From Bradyrhizobium yuanmingense (GTDB lineage: Bacteria; Pseudomonadota; Alphaproteobacteria; Rhizobiales; Xanthobacteraceae), in assembly GCF_900094575.1 (NCBI RefSeq), contig NZ_FMAE01000004.1, forward strand, positions 434,001 through 498,000: a stretch of DNA of 64,000 nt. Reading direction: 5' to 3'. A program made the position numbers and the translations under genes. Numbering within the stretch: position 1 is the first letter of the stretch; each line of letters opens with the position of its first letter. Positions 1 through 9,400 of the stretch are shown piece after piece. The notes beneath the pieces were generated by a model. The model was given only the letters and a program-made list of their open reading frames with translations. It ran no database searches and was not told where the DNA came from.

Positions 1-1
1 A

Positions 2-490
2 CGGGCGGTCGTGCTCGCCGTCAACAAATGGGATCTGATGGAGACCAAGGGCGGCGGCGCGATCTCCGGCCTGCGCCGCGATGCCGATCATTGGCTGCCG
101 CAGCTCAAGGGTGTGCCCATCGTCGCCGTCTCGGGCTTGATGGGCGAGGGCATCGATCGCCTGATGCAGGCGATCCAGGACGCCTATGCGATCTGGAACA
201 GGCGCGTGCCGACCTCGGCGCTCAATCGCTGGTTCGAGCAGGCGATCCAGGCCAACCCGCCGCCGGCGGTCTCCGGCCGCAGGCTGAAGCTGAACTACAT
301 CACGCAGACCAAGGCCCGGCCGCCGAGCTTCGTGCTGTTCTGCTCGCGCGCGGACGCCGTGCCGCAATCCTACTTGCGCTATCTCACCAATTCCATGCGC
401 GAGACCTTCGAGCTGCCGGGCACGCCGGTGCGCATCACGCTGCGCGAGAAGGCCAATCCCTTCGCGCACAAGCGCAAGCGGCCATCGTGA
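2..490 (+). CDS. der: GTPase Der (EngA), C-terminal part, 5' end outside window
   Basis: This is the end of the double-GTPase Der, which acts in 50S ribosome assembly. The frame is open from the window edge, and 162 residues are visible. They begin inside the second G domain with the NKWD motif (G4) and continue into the KH-like C-terminal domain with the stretch [19 protein letters not shown], typical of Der. The chain ends in a basic HKRKRPS tail. The stop codon overlaps the GTG start of the next gene by two bases, so the two are probably co-transcribed. The assignment is firm although the N-terminal half cannot be seen. Confidence 0.93.
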   Translation, partial: RAVVLAVNKWDLMETKGGGAISGLRRDADHWLPQLKGVPIVAVSGLMGEGIDRLMQAIQDAYAIWNRRVPTSALNRWFEQAIQANPPPAVSGRRLKLNYITQTKARPPSFVLFCSRADAVPQSYLRYLTNSMRETFELPGTPVRITLREKANPFAHKRKRPS

Positions 491-1743
491 GCGACGGTGC
501 CGGCGAGGCGGTGGTGCAGGACGCAGCGCCGGCCCGCCGCGGCGCGGTCGCCTTCATCTTCGTCACCATCCTGCTCGACATGGTCGCGCTCGGCGTGATC
601 ATGCCGGTCCTGCCGAAGCTGATCGAAAGCTTCGTCGACAACGACACCGCACATGCCGCGCGCATCTTCGGCCTGTTCGGCACCGCCTGGGCCTTGATGC
701 AGTTCGTGTTCTCGCCGGTGCTTGGTGCGCTGTCCGATCGTTTCGGACGCCGGCCGGTGGTGCTGCTGTCGAATTTCGGGCTCGCAGCCGATTACGTCTT
801 GATGGCGCTGGCGCCGTCGCTTGTGTGGCTGTTCATCGGCCGCGTGATCTCCGGCATCACCTCGGCGAGCATCTCGACCGCCTTCGCCTATATCGCCGAC
901 ATCACGCCGTCGGAACGGCGTGCGGCGGTCTTCGGCCGGATCGGCGCGGCCTTCGGCGCCGGCTTCATCTTGGGGCCAGCGCTCGGCGGCCTGCTCGGCG
1001 ATATCGATCCGCGCCTGCCGTTCTGGGCCGCGGCGGCCCTGAGCTTCGCCAACGCGCTCTATGGCCTGTTCGTGCTGCCGGAGTCGCTTGCGCCCGACAA
1101 GCGCGCGCCGCTGCGCTGGCGCAGCGCCAGTCCGCTCGGAGCGCTGCATCTGCTGCGGTCCGACGCGCTGCTTGCCGCGTTGTCGATCGTCAACTTCATC
1201 GCGCAGGTCGCCCACGTCGTGCTGCCCTCGACCTTCGTGCTCTACGCGACCTATCGCTACGGCTGGGATGCCAAGACGGTGGGCTTGACGCTCGCCATGG
1301 TCGGCATCTGCGCCATGGTGGTGCAGGGCTTTGCGATCGGCCCCATCGTGCATGCGCTCGGCGAGCGCAACGCGCTCCTGCTCGGCCTCTGCTGCGGCGC
1401 GGTCGGATTGGTGGTCCTCGGCGCTGCGCCGACCGGACCGCTATCGTGGCTCGGGATTCCCATTCTGGCGCTGTGGGGCATCTCCGGCGCCGCCTCGCAA
1501 GCGCTGATGACGCGGCTCGTCGCGCCGGATCAGCAGGGCCAGCTGCAGGGCGCAACCGCGAGCGTGCAGAGCGTGTCGCAGCTCGTCGGCCCGTTCCTGT
1601 TCACGCTGACATTTTCCTATTTCATCGGCGCCAGCGCGCCGTTGCATCTGCCCGGCGCACCGTTCCTGCTCGCCGCGGTGCTGATGGTGGTGTGCGTGGC
1701 GATCGCGGTGCGGTCGCTGGGTGCGACCAGGACAGTCTCGTAG
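487..1743 (+). CDS. MFS transporter, TCR/Tet-type drug efflux
   Basis: A 418-residue major facilitator with about twelve hydrophobic segments. The frame is open much further upstream, but that part is antisense-like sequence over der. The GTG at 487, which overlaps the der stop, gives a normal N-terminus leading straight into the first membrane helix ([20 protein letters not shown]). Motif A appears as [12 protein letters not shown] between TM2 and TM3, and the TM5 region has the [10 protein letters not shown] motif of drug:H+ antiporters. By family it is a proton-driven exporter of the TetA/Bcr class; the substrate cannot be read from sequence. The stop codon lies inside the palindromic repeat that follows. 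Confidence 0.88.
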   Translation: MSDGAGEAVVQDAAPARRGAVAFIFVTILLDMVALGVIMPVLPKLIESFVDNDTAHAARIFGLFGTAWALMQFVFSPVLGALSDRFGRRPVVLLSNFGLAADYVLMALAPSLVWLFIGRVISGITSASISTAFAYIADITPSERRAAVFGRIGAAFGAGFILGPALGGLLGDIDPRLPFWAAAALSFANALYGLFVLPESLAPDKRAPLRWRSASPLGALHLLRSDALLAALSIVNFIAQVAHVVLPSTFVLYATYRYGWDAKTVGLTLAMVGICAMVVQGFAIGPIVHALGERNALLLGLCCGAVGLVVLGAAPTGPLSWLGIPILALWGISGAASQALMTRLVAPDQQGQLQGATASVQSVSQLVGPFLFTLTFSYFIGASAPLHLPGAPFLLAAVLMVVCVAIAVRSLGATRTVS

Positions 1744-1879
1744 GGTGGGTTAGCCTCGCGGTTCGCGCGAAGCGCAAACCGCGAGGCGTAACCCACCTCT
1801 TTCATTTCCGCGGAGGCGGAAGAGGTGGGTTACGCAAGCGGACTGCGCTTTGCGCAGCCGCATGCTAACCCACCCTACG
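1739..1879. repeat. REP/BIME-like palindromic element
   Basis: A 141-bp non-coding block bounded by 16-bp perfect inverted ends: CGTAGGGTGGGTTAGC at 1739-1754 and GCTAACCCACCCTACG at 1864-1879. Inside are a hairpin around CCTCGCGGTT...AACCGCGAGG and a second palindrome centred near 1812 (GTAACCCACCTCTT...AAGAGGTGGGTTAC). The left end overlaps the MFS stop codon. The structure is that of a REP doublet or small MITE. I recall similar GGGTGGGTTAGC elements as common in Bradyrhizobium genomes, but did not check. It may also end transcription from both flanking convergent genes. Confidence 0.8.
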
Positions 1880-1882
1880 ATC

Positions 1883-3106
1883 CTACTTCTTCACCAGCGG
1901 GCAGTCGCTGTCCTTGAGCGGCTTGGCCGCATCTTCCGGCGCGATGGTGGCGACCAGCTTGTAATAGTCCCACGGCCCCTTCGACTCCTCGGGCTTCTTC
2001 ACCTCGAACAGATAGGCGGGGATGAGGCGGCGGCCGTCCTGGCGCAGCGGGCCCTTGCCGAACAGCGGATCGTCGGTCGGTAGCTCCTTCATCTTGGCGA
2101 CGACCTTGGCGCCGTCACGCGGATTGCTGCCGAGCGCTTCCATCGCCTTCAGGTAATGCAGGATCTCGGCGTAGAGGCCCGCAACCGTCATCGAGGGCAT
2201 CGAGCCCTTGGGCGAGACCTTCTGGAAACGCTTCGACCATTCGCGGGTCTGGTCGTTGAGGTCCCAGTAGAACGACTCGGTGAAGGTCAGGCCCTGCGCG
2301 GTCTTCAGGCCGAGCGAGTGCACGTCGTTGATGAACAGCAGCAGCGCCGCGAGCTTCTGGCCGCCCTGGACGATGCCGAACTCGGCGGCCTGCTTGATCG
2401 CGTTGGTGGTGTCGCCGCCCGCATTGGCAAGGCCGATGATCTTGGCCTTGGAGGACTGCGCCTGGAGCAGGAACGAGGAGAAGTCCGCCGTGTTCAGCGG
2501 GTGCTTGACGCCGCCGAGCACCTTGCCACCGGTCGCCGTGACGACCGCGCCGGTATCACGCTCCAGCGCATGGCCGAAGGCATAATCCGCGGTTAGGAAG
2601 AACCAGCTGTCGCCGCCCGCCTTGGTCAGCGCCTTGCCGGTGCCGTTGGCGAGCATGTAGGTGTCGTAGGTGAAGGACACGGTGTTGGGCGTGCAGGCCT
2701 TGCCGGTGAGGTCGGCGGTGGCCGCACCCGAATTGAGCAGCACCGCATTCTTTTCCTTGACGAGGTTGCTCACCGCGAGCGCGACGCCGGAGCTCGGCGT
2801 GTCGGCGATGGCGTCGACCTTGTCGGCGTCGATCCATTGCCGGGCGATGTTGACGCCGATGTCGGGCTTGTTCTGGTGATCGCCGGAGAGCACCTCGATG
2901 GTCCAGCCCTTGGCCTTCAGGCCGGAATCCTCGACCGCCATCTTCACTGCCGCCACCGAGTTCGGGCCGCCGATGTCGGCATAGAGGCTCGACATGTCGT
3001 TGAGCACGCCGATCTTGATGGTCTTGTCTTGCGCGAAGGCGGATGTGGCAAAGCCGAAAGCGGCACAGGCCAGAAGAGCCGCGGCGCGGCGTGCGGGCAT
3101 CGTCAT
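1883..3106 (-). CDS. ABC transporter substrate-binding protein, branched-chain amino acid type
   Basis: A 407-residue periplasmic binding protein (Peripla_BP_6/LivJ-like). The start at 3106 (MTMPARRAAAL) has GGAGGA about 9 nt upstream. It opens a clear Sec signal peptide (ALLACAAFGFATSAFAQ, cleavage after AFA) before the mature N-terminus DKTIKIGVLNDMSSLYAD. Family members deliver branched-chain amino acids, amides or aromatic compounds to LIV-type permeases. No permease or ATPase lies nearby, so it is an orphan subunit here and the ligand is unknown. The frame extends 32 codons further upstream without a good ribosome site. Confidence 0.9.
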   Translation of the reverse strand: MTMPARRAAALLACAAFGFATSAFAQDKTIKIGVLNDMSSLYADIGGPNSVAAVKMAVEDSGLKAKGWTIEVLSGDHQNKPDIGVNIARQWIDADKVDAIADTPSSGVALAVSNLVKEKNAVLLNSGAATADLTGKACTPNTVSFTYDTYMLANGTGKALTKAGGDSWFFLTADYAFGHALERDTGAVVTATGGKVLGGVKHPLNTADFSSFLLQAQSSKAKIIGLANAGGDTTNAIKQAAEFGIVQGGQKLAALLLFINDVHSLGLKTAQGLTFTESFYWDLNDQTREWSKRFQKVSPKGSMPSMTVAGLYAEILHYLKAMEALGSNPRDGAKVVAKMKELPTDDPLFGKGPLRQDGRRLIPAYLFEVKKPEESKGPWDYYKLVATIAPEDAAKPLKDSDCPLVKK

Positions 3107-3381
3107 AAAGGCTTCCTCCATTGTCAAATATGCGGACGGCTCTCTTCGGGAGCCTTGTTCCAATTGACGCTCTACCGTGTCCCATGGCCGACGGCAATGC
3201 ACCTAAAGCCGGATGACGCTGCGTCGTAGCGTCATCCATCGGTTAACTTTTGGGCAAAATGCGTTGAGACGCTATTTCAGCGCGTTCGATGTCGGCTTGA
3301 AATTCTAAATGTGCTTTCCGGTATCGAACTCGGCGGTACGGACATTACCGCCGGCATGACGTCCAAGGCCTCGGAGGGCCA

Positions 3382-4122
3382 TCAGGCCGGCGCGCGGAAG
3401 CTCATCAGGGTGCGGGTCTTGTAATCGTAGAATTTGCCGGTCTCAGTCCAGTCGGGCGCGCACAGCGGCACGATGTATTCTGCGACCTGCTCGGGCGTGT
3501 CGAGCGTCGCCGGATCCTCGCCGGGCATCAGGGTGGCGCGCATGCGGGTGCGCACCGGGCCCGGATTGAACAGATTGACGCGCAGCTTCGTGTTTGCGGT
3601 TTCCTGCGCCCAGGCACGCGCCAGCGTCTCCAGTGCGGCCTTGGAGGCCGCGTAGGGGCTGACATAAGCGGTGGCCTTGTTGGCGGCACCCGAGGTGATG
3701 AACACGGCGCGGCCGGCATCGGATTGCCTGAGCAGCGGTTCCATGCAGCGGATCAGCTGGAAGTTCGCGGAGACGTTCACCGCCATCACGTCGTTGAAGG
3801 TCTTCAGCTCGATATGGCCGATCGGCGAGGAGGGGCCGAGCACGCCGGCATTGCCGACGAGGATGTCGAGCTTGCCGTAGCGCTCGTGCAGGCCGGCGCC
3901 GAGACGCGCGATGCCGTCGGAATCGGTGAGGTTGAGCGGCACCAGGGTGGCGCTGCCGCCGTCTTTGCGGATCTCGTCGTCGAGCTCTTCCAGCCCTCCT
4001 TGCGTGCGTGCGGTGGCCACAATATGCGCGCCGGCTTTCGCCAGTGCGATTGCCGTGGCGAAACCGATGCCGCGCGAGGCGCCGGTGACGAGAGCGATAC
4101 GGTCAGCGAGGGGCTTTGTCAT
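3382..4122 (-). CDS. SDR family NAD(P)-dependent oxidoreductase
   Basis: A 246-residue classical short-chain dehydrogenase. Visible motifs are the cofactor-binding TGASRGIGFATA near residue 14, NAGVLGP near 92, the catalytic Ser in FITSGAANKA, and YAASK (YxxxK) near 158. The C-terminal VRTRMRA segment is typical of 3-oxoacyl-ACP-reductase-like members. The substrate cannot be assigned. It stands alone between the binding-protein gene and purF, all on the minus strand. Confidence 0.9.
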   Translation of the reverse strand: MTKPLADRIALVTGASRGIGFATAIALAKAGAHIVATARTQGGLEELDDEIRKDGGSATLVPLNLTDSDGIARLGAGLHERYGKLDILVGNAGVLGPSSPIGHIELKTFNDVMAVNVSANFQLIRCMEPLLRQSDAGRAVFITSGAANKATAYVSPYAASKAALETLARAWAQETANTKLRVNLFNPGPVRTRMRATLMPGEDPATLDTPEQVAEYIVPLCAPDWTETGKFYDYKTRTLMSFRAPA

Positions 4123-4265
4123 GGCGGGGTTTTACAGCCGTGGACGGCCGGGACAAGCCCAGCCACGACGGAATTTGGCCCTCAAGCTTTAGCTACCGCC
4201 GCCCGATTGAATATTGTCGCTGTTGGTTCGTTTCCCGAGCTCAGCTGCATCGGCGCGCCCTTGCG

Positions 4266-5789
4266 TCAGCTCGCCTCCGCCAGCAGCGACAATTGCCGCG
4301 GCTGCGGCTCGGTCTGGGTCTGGTCGGTGAGGTGGGTCGGATAGACGCCGGTGAAGCAGTGATCCGCAAACTTCGGATTGGCGGGGTCGCGGCCTGGCTC
4401 GCCCATGGCGCGGTACATGCCGTCGATCGACAGGAAGGCGAGCGAGTCAGCGCCAATGAGCTCGCGCATCTCCTCCAGCGTATGTGTCGCCGCCAGCAGG
4501 CCGCCGCGGTCGGGCAGGTCGATGCCGTAATAATCGGGATAGAGGATCGGGGGCGAAGCGAGGCGGAAGTGCACTTCCTTGGCACCGGCATCGCGCATCA
4601 TGCGCACGATCTTCTTGGAGGTGGTGCCGCGCACCAGCGAGTCGTCGATCAGGATGATGCGCTTGCCTTCGATCGCGGCGCGGTTGGCCGAATGCTTCAT
4701 GCGCACGCCGGATTCGCGGATCGCCTGCGTCGGCTGGATGAAGGTGCGGCCGACATAATGGTTACGGATGATGCCGAGCTCGAACGGCACGCCGGAATAC
4801 TGGCTGTACCCGACCGCGGCCGGCACGCCGGAATCCGGCACCGGCACCACGACGTCGACCGGAACGTGGCTCTCACGCGCCAGCTGCGCGCCGAAATTCT
4901 TGCGCACCTCGTAGACCGAGCGGCCGTGCACGATGGAATCCGGCCGCGAGAAGTAGATGTATTCGAAGATGCAGGGGCGCGGTGCCATCGGCGGGAACGG
5001 CTTGTGGATGTCCTGGCCGTTCTCGTCGAACACGATGACTTCGCCGGGCTCGATGTCGCGCACGAAGCGGGCGCCGATGATGTCGAGGGCGCAAGTCTCC
5101 GAGGTCAGGATCGGACAGCCGTCGAGTTCGCCGAGCACCAGCGGGCGGATGCCGCGCGGATCGCGCGCGCCGACCAGCTTCTTGTTGGTCAGCGAGACCA
5201 GCGCATAGGCGCCCTCGATCTCGCGCAGCGCGTCGATGTAGCGCTCGATGAAGCGGACGCGCTTGGAGCGCGCCACCAGGTGCAGGATCACCTCGGTGTC
5301 GGAGGTCGATTGCATCATGGCGCCGTTCTTGACGAGCTCGCGGCGCAACGTCAGGCCGTTGGAGAGGTTGCCGTTGTGAGCGACCGCGAGACCGCCGGCA
5401 TTGAGCTCGGCGAACAGCGGCTGCACGTTGCGCAGGATGGTCGCGCCGGTCGTGGCGTAGCGGACATGGCCGACCGCGACATTGCCGGGCAGGCGGTCGA
5501 TCACCTCGCGGCGGGAGAAGGTGTCGCCGACGAGGCCGAGGCGGCGTTCGGAGTGGAAGCGGCTGCCGTCGTAGGAGACGATGCCGGCGGCCTCCTGGCC
5601 GCGGTGCTGGAGGGCGTGAAGGCCGAGCGCGGTGATGGCGGCCGCATCAGGGTGGCCGTAGATGCCGAAGACGCCGCATTCCTCGCGCAGCGTATCGCCT
5701 TCCAGATCGTCCTGAAGCTCAAGCGCCGCCGGGCCTGGACCGGCGTTTGGATCGAGATCAAGCAGGGCGTCCTGGTCAGGGTGTCGCAT
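4266..5789 (-). CDS. purF: Amidophosphoribosyltransferase PurF
   Basis: A glutamine-dependent PRPP amidotransferase catalysing the first committed step of purine synthesis in the cytoplasm. The chosen start gives 507 residues; 11 further codons upstream are also open. A short propeptide precedes the nucleophilic Cys in EECGVFGIYGH, followed by the Ntn glutaminase domain (HALQHRGQEAAGI). The phosphoribosyltransferase half carries the PRPP motif IILIDDSLVRGTTS. It is preceded by cvpA on the same strand, the classical cvpA-purF order, with a gap of about 30 nt from this start. Confidence 0.96.
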   Translation of the reverse strand: MRHPDQDALLDLDPNAGPGPAALELQDDLEGDTLREECGVFGIYGHPDAAAITALGLHALQHRGQEAAGIVSYDGSRFHSERRLGLVGDTFSRREVIDRLPGNVAVGHVRYATTGATILRNVQPLFAELNAGGLAVAHNGNLSNGLTLRRELVKNGAMMQSTSDTEVILHLVARSKRVRFIERYIDALREIEGAYALVSLTNKKLVGARDPRGIRPLVLGELDGCPILTSETCALDIIGARFVRDIEPGEVIVFDENGQDIHKPFPPMAPRPCIFEYIYFSRPDSIVHGRSVYEVRKNFGAQLARESHVPVDVVVPVPDSGVPAAVGYSQYSGVPFELGIIRNHYVGRTFIQPTQAIRESGVRMKHSANRAAIEGKRIILIDDSLVRGTTSKKIVRMMRDAGAKEVHFRLASPPILYPDYYGIDLPDRGGLLAATHTLEEMRELIGADSLAFLSIDGMYRAMGEPGRDPANPKFADHCFTGVYPTHLTDQTQTEPQPRQLSLLAEAS

Positions 5790-5818
5790 CTCGTTCTCGC
5801 CTCTCTTTTGGGGCCCTA

Positions 5819-6448
5819 TCAACGCGCCGCAGGTTTCTCGATCAGCTTTTTCATGCCGTCACGAGCCGACTTACTGTACCCGTCGCCACTGCCCGAAGGC
5901 TGCTGCTCGGATTCAGCTTGATCATCATCTGGTTTGTTTTTCTTGAATCTCTTCAAGATGGTGTTCTCGGGGTCGTCAGGCAAGAGGGCCATCAGCCAAT
6001 CGCCGGTTCCCTGCAGCACGACGCGGGACTTGGCCCCGCTGACCCAGTCGGGGCGCTGCTTGTCCGGCACCAGCCAGGTGAAGAACAGGAACGCGACCAC
6101 GACGATCAAAAGCCCGCGAGCCAGCCCAAACAGGAAGCCGAGGGTCCGATCCAGCGCGCCGATCCGCGAATCCAGGATCATGTCGGAGATCCGGACCGTG
6201 ATGACGGAGACCACGACCAGGGTGCCGATGAACACGCCGGCCACGACGACGACGCTCGCCACCGTGTCGTTGTTGAAATAGGTCTTGGCGGTCGGCAGCA
6301 GCTTCGAGAACGAATACAGCGTCACGATCGCCGCGGCACCCCAGGCCGCGATCGACAGGATTTCGCGCATGAAGCCGCGAACCATCGCGAGCAGGCCCGA
6401 GATCAGCATCACACCGAGCAGGATCAGGTCGAGGATGGTTACTGGCAT
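5819..6448 (-). CDS. cvpA: CvpA family membrane protein
   Basis: A 209-residue inner-membrane protein with four predicted helices in the N-terminal 130 residues. It begins LDLILLGVMLISGLLAMVRGFMREILSI, the usual CvpA opening. The C-terminal tail is hydrophilic and charged (KRFKKNKPDDDQAESEQQ). CvpA proteins lie upstream of purF in many proteobacteria and are linked to colicin V production and envelope stress; the biochemical role is unsettled. It is probably co-transcribed with purF. Confidence 0.92.
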   Translation of the reverse strand: MPVTILDLILLGVMLISGLLAMVRGFMREILSIAAWGAAAIVTLYSFSKLLPTAKTYFNNDTVASVVVVAGVFIGTLVVVSVITVRISDMILDSRIGALDRTLGFLFGLARGLLIVVVAFLFFTWLVPDKQRPDWVSGAKSRVVLQGTGDWLMALLPDDPENTILKRFKKNKPDDDQAESEQQPSGSGDGYSKSARDGMKKLIEKPAAR

Positions 6449-6615
6449 CGGCTGGTCTGGTCCGCTCGTACTTCAAAGGTGCTCTAGCGAATCGGTGCTT
6501 GGCCGCTGCCCTAAAAGAAGGGCGGACGGCGTTCCCGGCAAGGCCGCAACCACGCAATCCCATGCTGCTTTTGTGACGGCTGTATAGCGGCGGAGGCCTC
6601 CGGCGTCACCTCCAC

Positions 6616-8061
6616 CTAACCCTCTCCGCGGCGGAATCTGGCCGGTGTGGCATTTTTCTCTGGCTGTGCACCGGATTCGCCCCGGCGGGAGCCCCGCGCT
6701 GCGATCTCGGCCACCAATGTCGTCAGGCTGTTCACCGCGTTCAGGGACAGTCCGGCATCGCCGCCCGCATCGCCCCGTGCCGATTCGGGCAGCACGGCGC
6801 GCTGGAAGCCGAGCTTTGCCGCTTCCTTGAGCCGGGCCGGGGTCTGCGCCACCGGGCGCACCACGCCCGACAGCGAGATTTCGCCGAAATAGACGGCATC
6901 GGTGGGTAACTGCGCATTAACCAGCGACGACACCAGGGCCGCGGCGGCGGCGAGGTCGGCCGCGGGCTCGTGGATGCGAAGGCCGCCGGCAACGTTCAGA
7001 TAGACGTCGTGGCCGGACAGCTTGACCCCGCAATGGGCCTCCAGCACCGCCAGCACCATTGAGAGCCGGCTCGGATCCCAGCCAACCACGGCCCGGCGCG
7101 GGGTGCCGAGCGAGGTCGGGGCCACCAGTGCCTGCAATTCGACCAGCACGGGCCTCGTGCCCTCGATGCCGGCAAAGACCGCGGTACCGGGCGTGCCGAG
7201 GTCGCGCTCCGACAGGAACAGCTCGGACGGGTTGGTGACCTCGCGCAGGCCGAGGCCCGTCATCTCGAACACGCCGATCTCGTCGGTCGGTCCGAAGCGG
7301 TTCTTCACCGCGCGCAGGATGCGGAATTGCTGCGAGCCTTCGCCCTCGAACGACATCACCGCATCGACCATGTGCTCGACCACGCGGGGGCCGGCGATCT
7401 GGCCGTCCTTGGTGACGTGGCCGACCAGGATGATGGCGGCCCCGGTCTTTTTGGCGAAGCGGATCAGCGCCTGCGCCGAGGCGCGCACCTGCGTCACCGT
7501 GCCGGGTGCGGATTCCACCGTGTCGGTCCACATGGTCTGGATCGAGTCGATCACGATCAGCCGGGGCACCGCGCCCTCCGACAGCGTCGAGACGATGTCC
7601 TCGACCGAGGTCTCGGCCGCGAGCTGCACCGGCGCGTCCGACAGCCCGAGCCGCTCGGCGCGCAGGCGCACCTGGGCGACCGCCTCTTCGCCGGAGATGT
7701 AGACGACGCGGTGGCCGGCGCGCGCGAGCAGGCTGGTCGCTTGCGTCAGCAGCGTCGACTTGCCGATGCCGGGATCGCCGCCGACCAGCAGCACCGAGCC
7801 GCGCACGAAGCCGCCGCCGGTGACGCGGTCGAGCTCGGTCATCCCCGAGGACAGGCGCGGCGCATCCGGGCTCTTTCCGGCGAGACTCTCCAGCGCGAAG
7901 GTTCTTCCCTTGCGCTTGGAGCGGATCGACACCGGCACGCTTCCGCTGGTGTCTTCTTCCGCCAGCGTATTCCACTCGCCGCAGGACTCGCACTTGCCCT
8001 GCCAGCGGTTATAGGCCGCGCCGCAGTTCTGGCAGACGAAGGACAGTGTGGATTTGGCCAT
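6616..8061 (-). CDS. radA: DNA repair protein RadA (Sms)
   Basis: A 481-residue RadA: N-terminal C4 zinc finger (CQNCG...CESCG, residues 10-28), RecA-like ATPase core with Walker A GGDPGIGKSTLL near residue 95, the RadA signature KNRFG, and a C-terminal Lon-protease-like domain (LNVAGGLRIHEPAADLAAA). The protein drives branch migration in homologous recombination. Placement beside cvpA/purF on the same strand fits alphaproteobacterial gene order. Confidence 0.96.
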   Translation of the reverse strand: MAKSTLSFVCQNCGAAYNRWQGKCESCGEWNTLAEEDTSGSVPVSIRSKRKGRTFALESLAGKSPDAPRLSSGMTELDRVTGGGFVRGSVLLVGGDPGIGKSTLLTQATSLLARAGHRVVYISGEEAVAQVRLRAERLGLSDAPVQLAAETSVEDIVSTLSEGAVPRLIVIDSIQTMWTDTVESAPGTVTQVRASAQALIRFAKKTGAAIILVGHVTKDGQIAGPRVVEHMVDAVMSFEGEGSQQFRILRAVKNRFGPTDEIGVFEMTGLGLREVTNPSELFLSERDLGTPGTAVFAGIEGTRPVLVELQALVAPTSLGTPRRAVVGWDPSRLSMVLAVLEAHCGVKLSGHDVYLNVAGGLRIHEPAADLAAAAALVSSLVNAQLPTDAVYFGEISLSGVVRPVAQTPARLKEAAKLGFQRAVLPESARGDAGGDAGLSLNAVNSLTTLVAEIAARGSRRGESGAQPEKNATPARFRRGEG

Positions 8062-8236
8062 GGGGAGCGCGAGTCGCGGGTTTCAGATGTGCTGATAGCA
8101 CGGATTGGCAGGCCGATCGCCGGCGCTTCGAATATCTCAATTCGGCACGGGAGATATACCTTTCGTTAGCCCTGCGCCGCTGTGCCCGGTGCGATTTTGC
8201 CAATTCTTAGCGGACGTGGGTCCAATCTCGGAACCA

Positions 8237-9400
8237 ATGGGGGCGGCGAAATTGACGAGATTCCTGCGAATATTGCTCGCGGCGGGCATGGCCTGCGGCG
8301 TCTTCGGGTCCGTTGGCGGTAGCATCGCCAGGCCCCTCAACATCGTCTTCGTCAATCCCGGCAAGTCCGGCGAGGTTTATTGGGACATGGTCGCGCAGAC
8401 CATGCAGGCCGCCGGCCGCAAGCTCGATGCCCATGTCGAGGTGCTGACCAGCGAGCGGAACCACCGCACCATGCAGGAGCTCGGCTTCGGCGTGGTGGTC
8501 CGTCCCGACAAGCCCGACTTCCTCATCCTGTCGAACGAGGAATCCGCCGCCGTTCCCATCCTGGAGGCGGCCGAAGCCGCGGGCGTCAAGACGCTGCTGC
8601 TTTCGAACACGCTGATCGGCGAGGACGCGGTGCGCCTTGGACCGCCCAGGCAAAAGCTCAAGACCTGGCTCGGCGACATCACGACCGATCTTCAGACCGC
8701 GGGCGCGCGGATGGCCAATGCGCTGATCACGGCGGCGCGTGCCGAGAAATGGCAGAGCGCGGACGGCAAGATCCACATTCTCGGCATCGGTGGCGACGAG
8801 ACCACGCCCGCCTCGATCGCCCGCAACGCCGGCCTCACGCTCGCGGTGGATGCTGCGTCCGACGTCGTGGTGGACCGCATGCTGTTCGCCAACTGGACGA
8901 AGTCCGAGGCCGAGCGGGTCACGGCAAATTACCTGAGCTGGGCCGCGCGCAAGCAGATCCGGCCCGCCGGGATCTGGGCCGGAAACGATCCGATGGCGCT
9001 CGGCGCGCTGCGCGCGACGATCGCCGCCGGCCTCGTGCCCGGCGAGAACATCCAGGTGGTCGGCCTCAACTGGTCGGAGGATGCGCTGCGCGAGATCAAG
9101 GCGGGCCGCATGCTCCTGACCGATGGCGGGCATTTCCTGCTCGGCGGCTGGTCCGTCGTTCTCCTGCGCGATTATGCCGATGGCTGCGATTTTGCTGCCG
9201 TCTCGCCCCGCGTCGAGGTCAAGACGTCGGCGATCACGCGCGACAATCTCGCTTCGGTCGCCGACCTCATCAAGACCCGTGCGTTCGACCGGATCGACTT
9301 CGCGCGGTTCCGGGCGAAGGCCTGGCGCTGCGGTCAATATGACTTTTCCCTCGATGCGCTCATCTCGTCGCTGCCGGTCGCCGAAGGCGTTGCCGACTGA
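8237..9400 (+). CDS. Periplasmic sugar-type (Peripla_BP_4) binding protein
   Basis: A 387-residue binding protein. From ATG 8237 the chain opens with a signal peptide (LTRFLRILLAAGMACGVFGSV) and then PLNIVFVNPGKSGEVYWDMVA, the first strand and ligand loop of the LacI/RbsB-like periplasmic fold. It ends at a TGATG junction with the GGDEF-EAL gene, so the pair are translationally coupled. No ABC permease is present. A binding protein tied to a membrane c-di-GMP enzyme suggests a sensory rather than a transport role (inference). The frame is also open 44 codons upstream. Confidence 0.82.
   Translation: MGAAKLTRFLRILLAAGMACGVFGSVGGSIARPLNIVFVNPGKSGEVYWDMVAQTMQAAGRKLDAHVEVLTSERNHRTMQELGFGVVVRPDKPDFLILSNEESAAVPILEAAEAAGVKTLLLSNTLIGEDAVRLGPPRQKLKTWLGDITTDLQTAGARMANALITAARAEKWQSADGKIHILGIGGDETTPASIARNAGLTLAVDAASDVVVDRMLFANWTKSEAERVTANYLSWAARKQIRPAGIWAGNDPMALGALRATIAAGLVPGENIQVVGLNWSEDALREIKAGRMLLTDGGHFLLGGWSVVLLRDYADGCDFAAVSPRVEVKTSAITRDNLASVADLIKTRAFDRIDFARFRAKAWRCGQYDFSLDALISSLPVAEGVAD

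Noticed and set aside
4116..5921. A 601-codon plus-strand frame opposite purF
   Set aside because: purF is certain on the minus strand. The antisense product has shadow composition (DRDQRI, ADQLL) and no motif.
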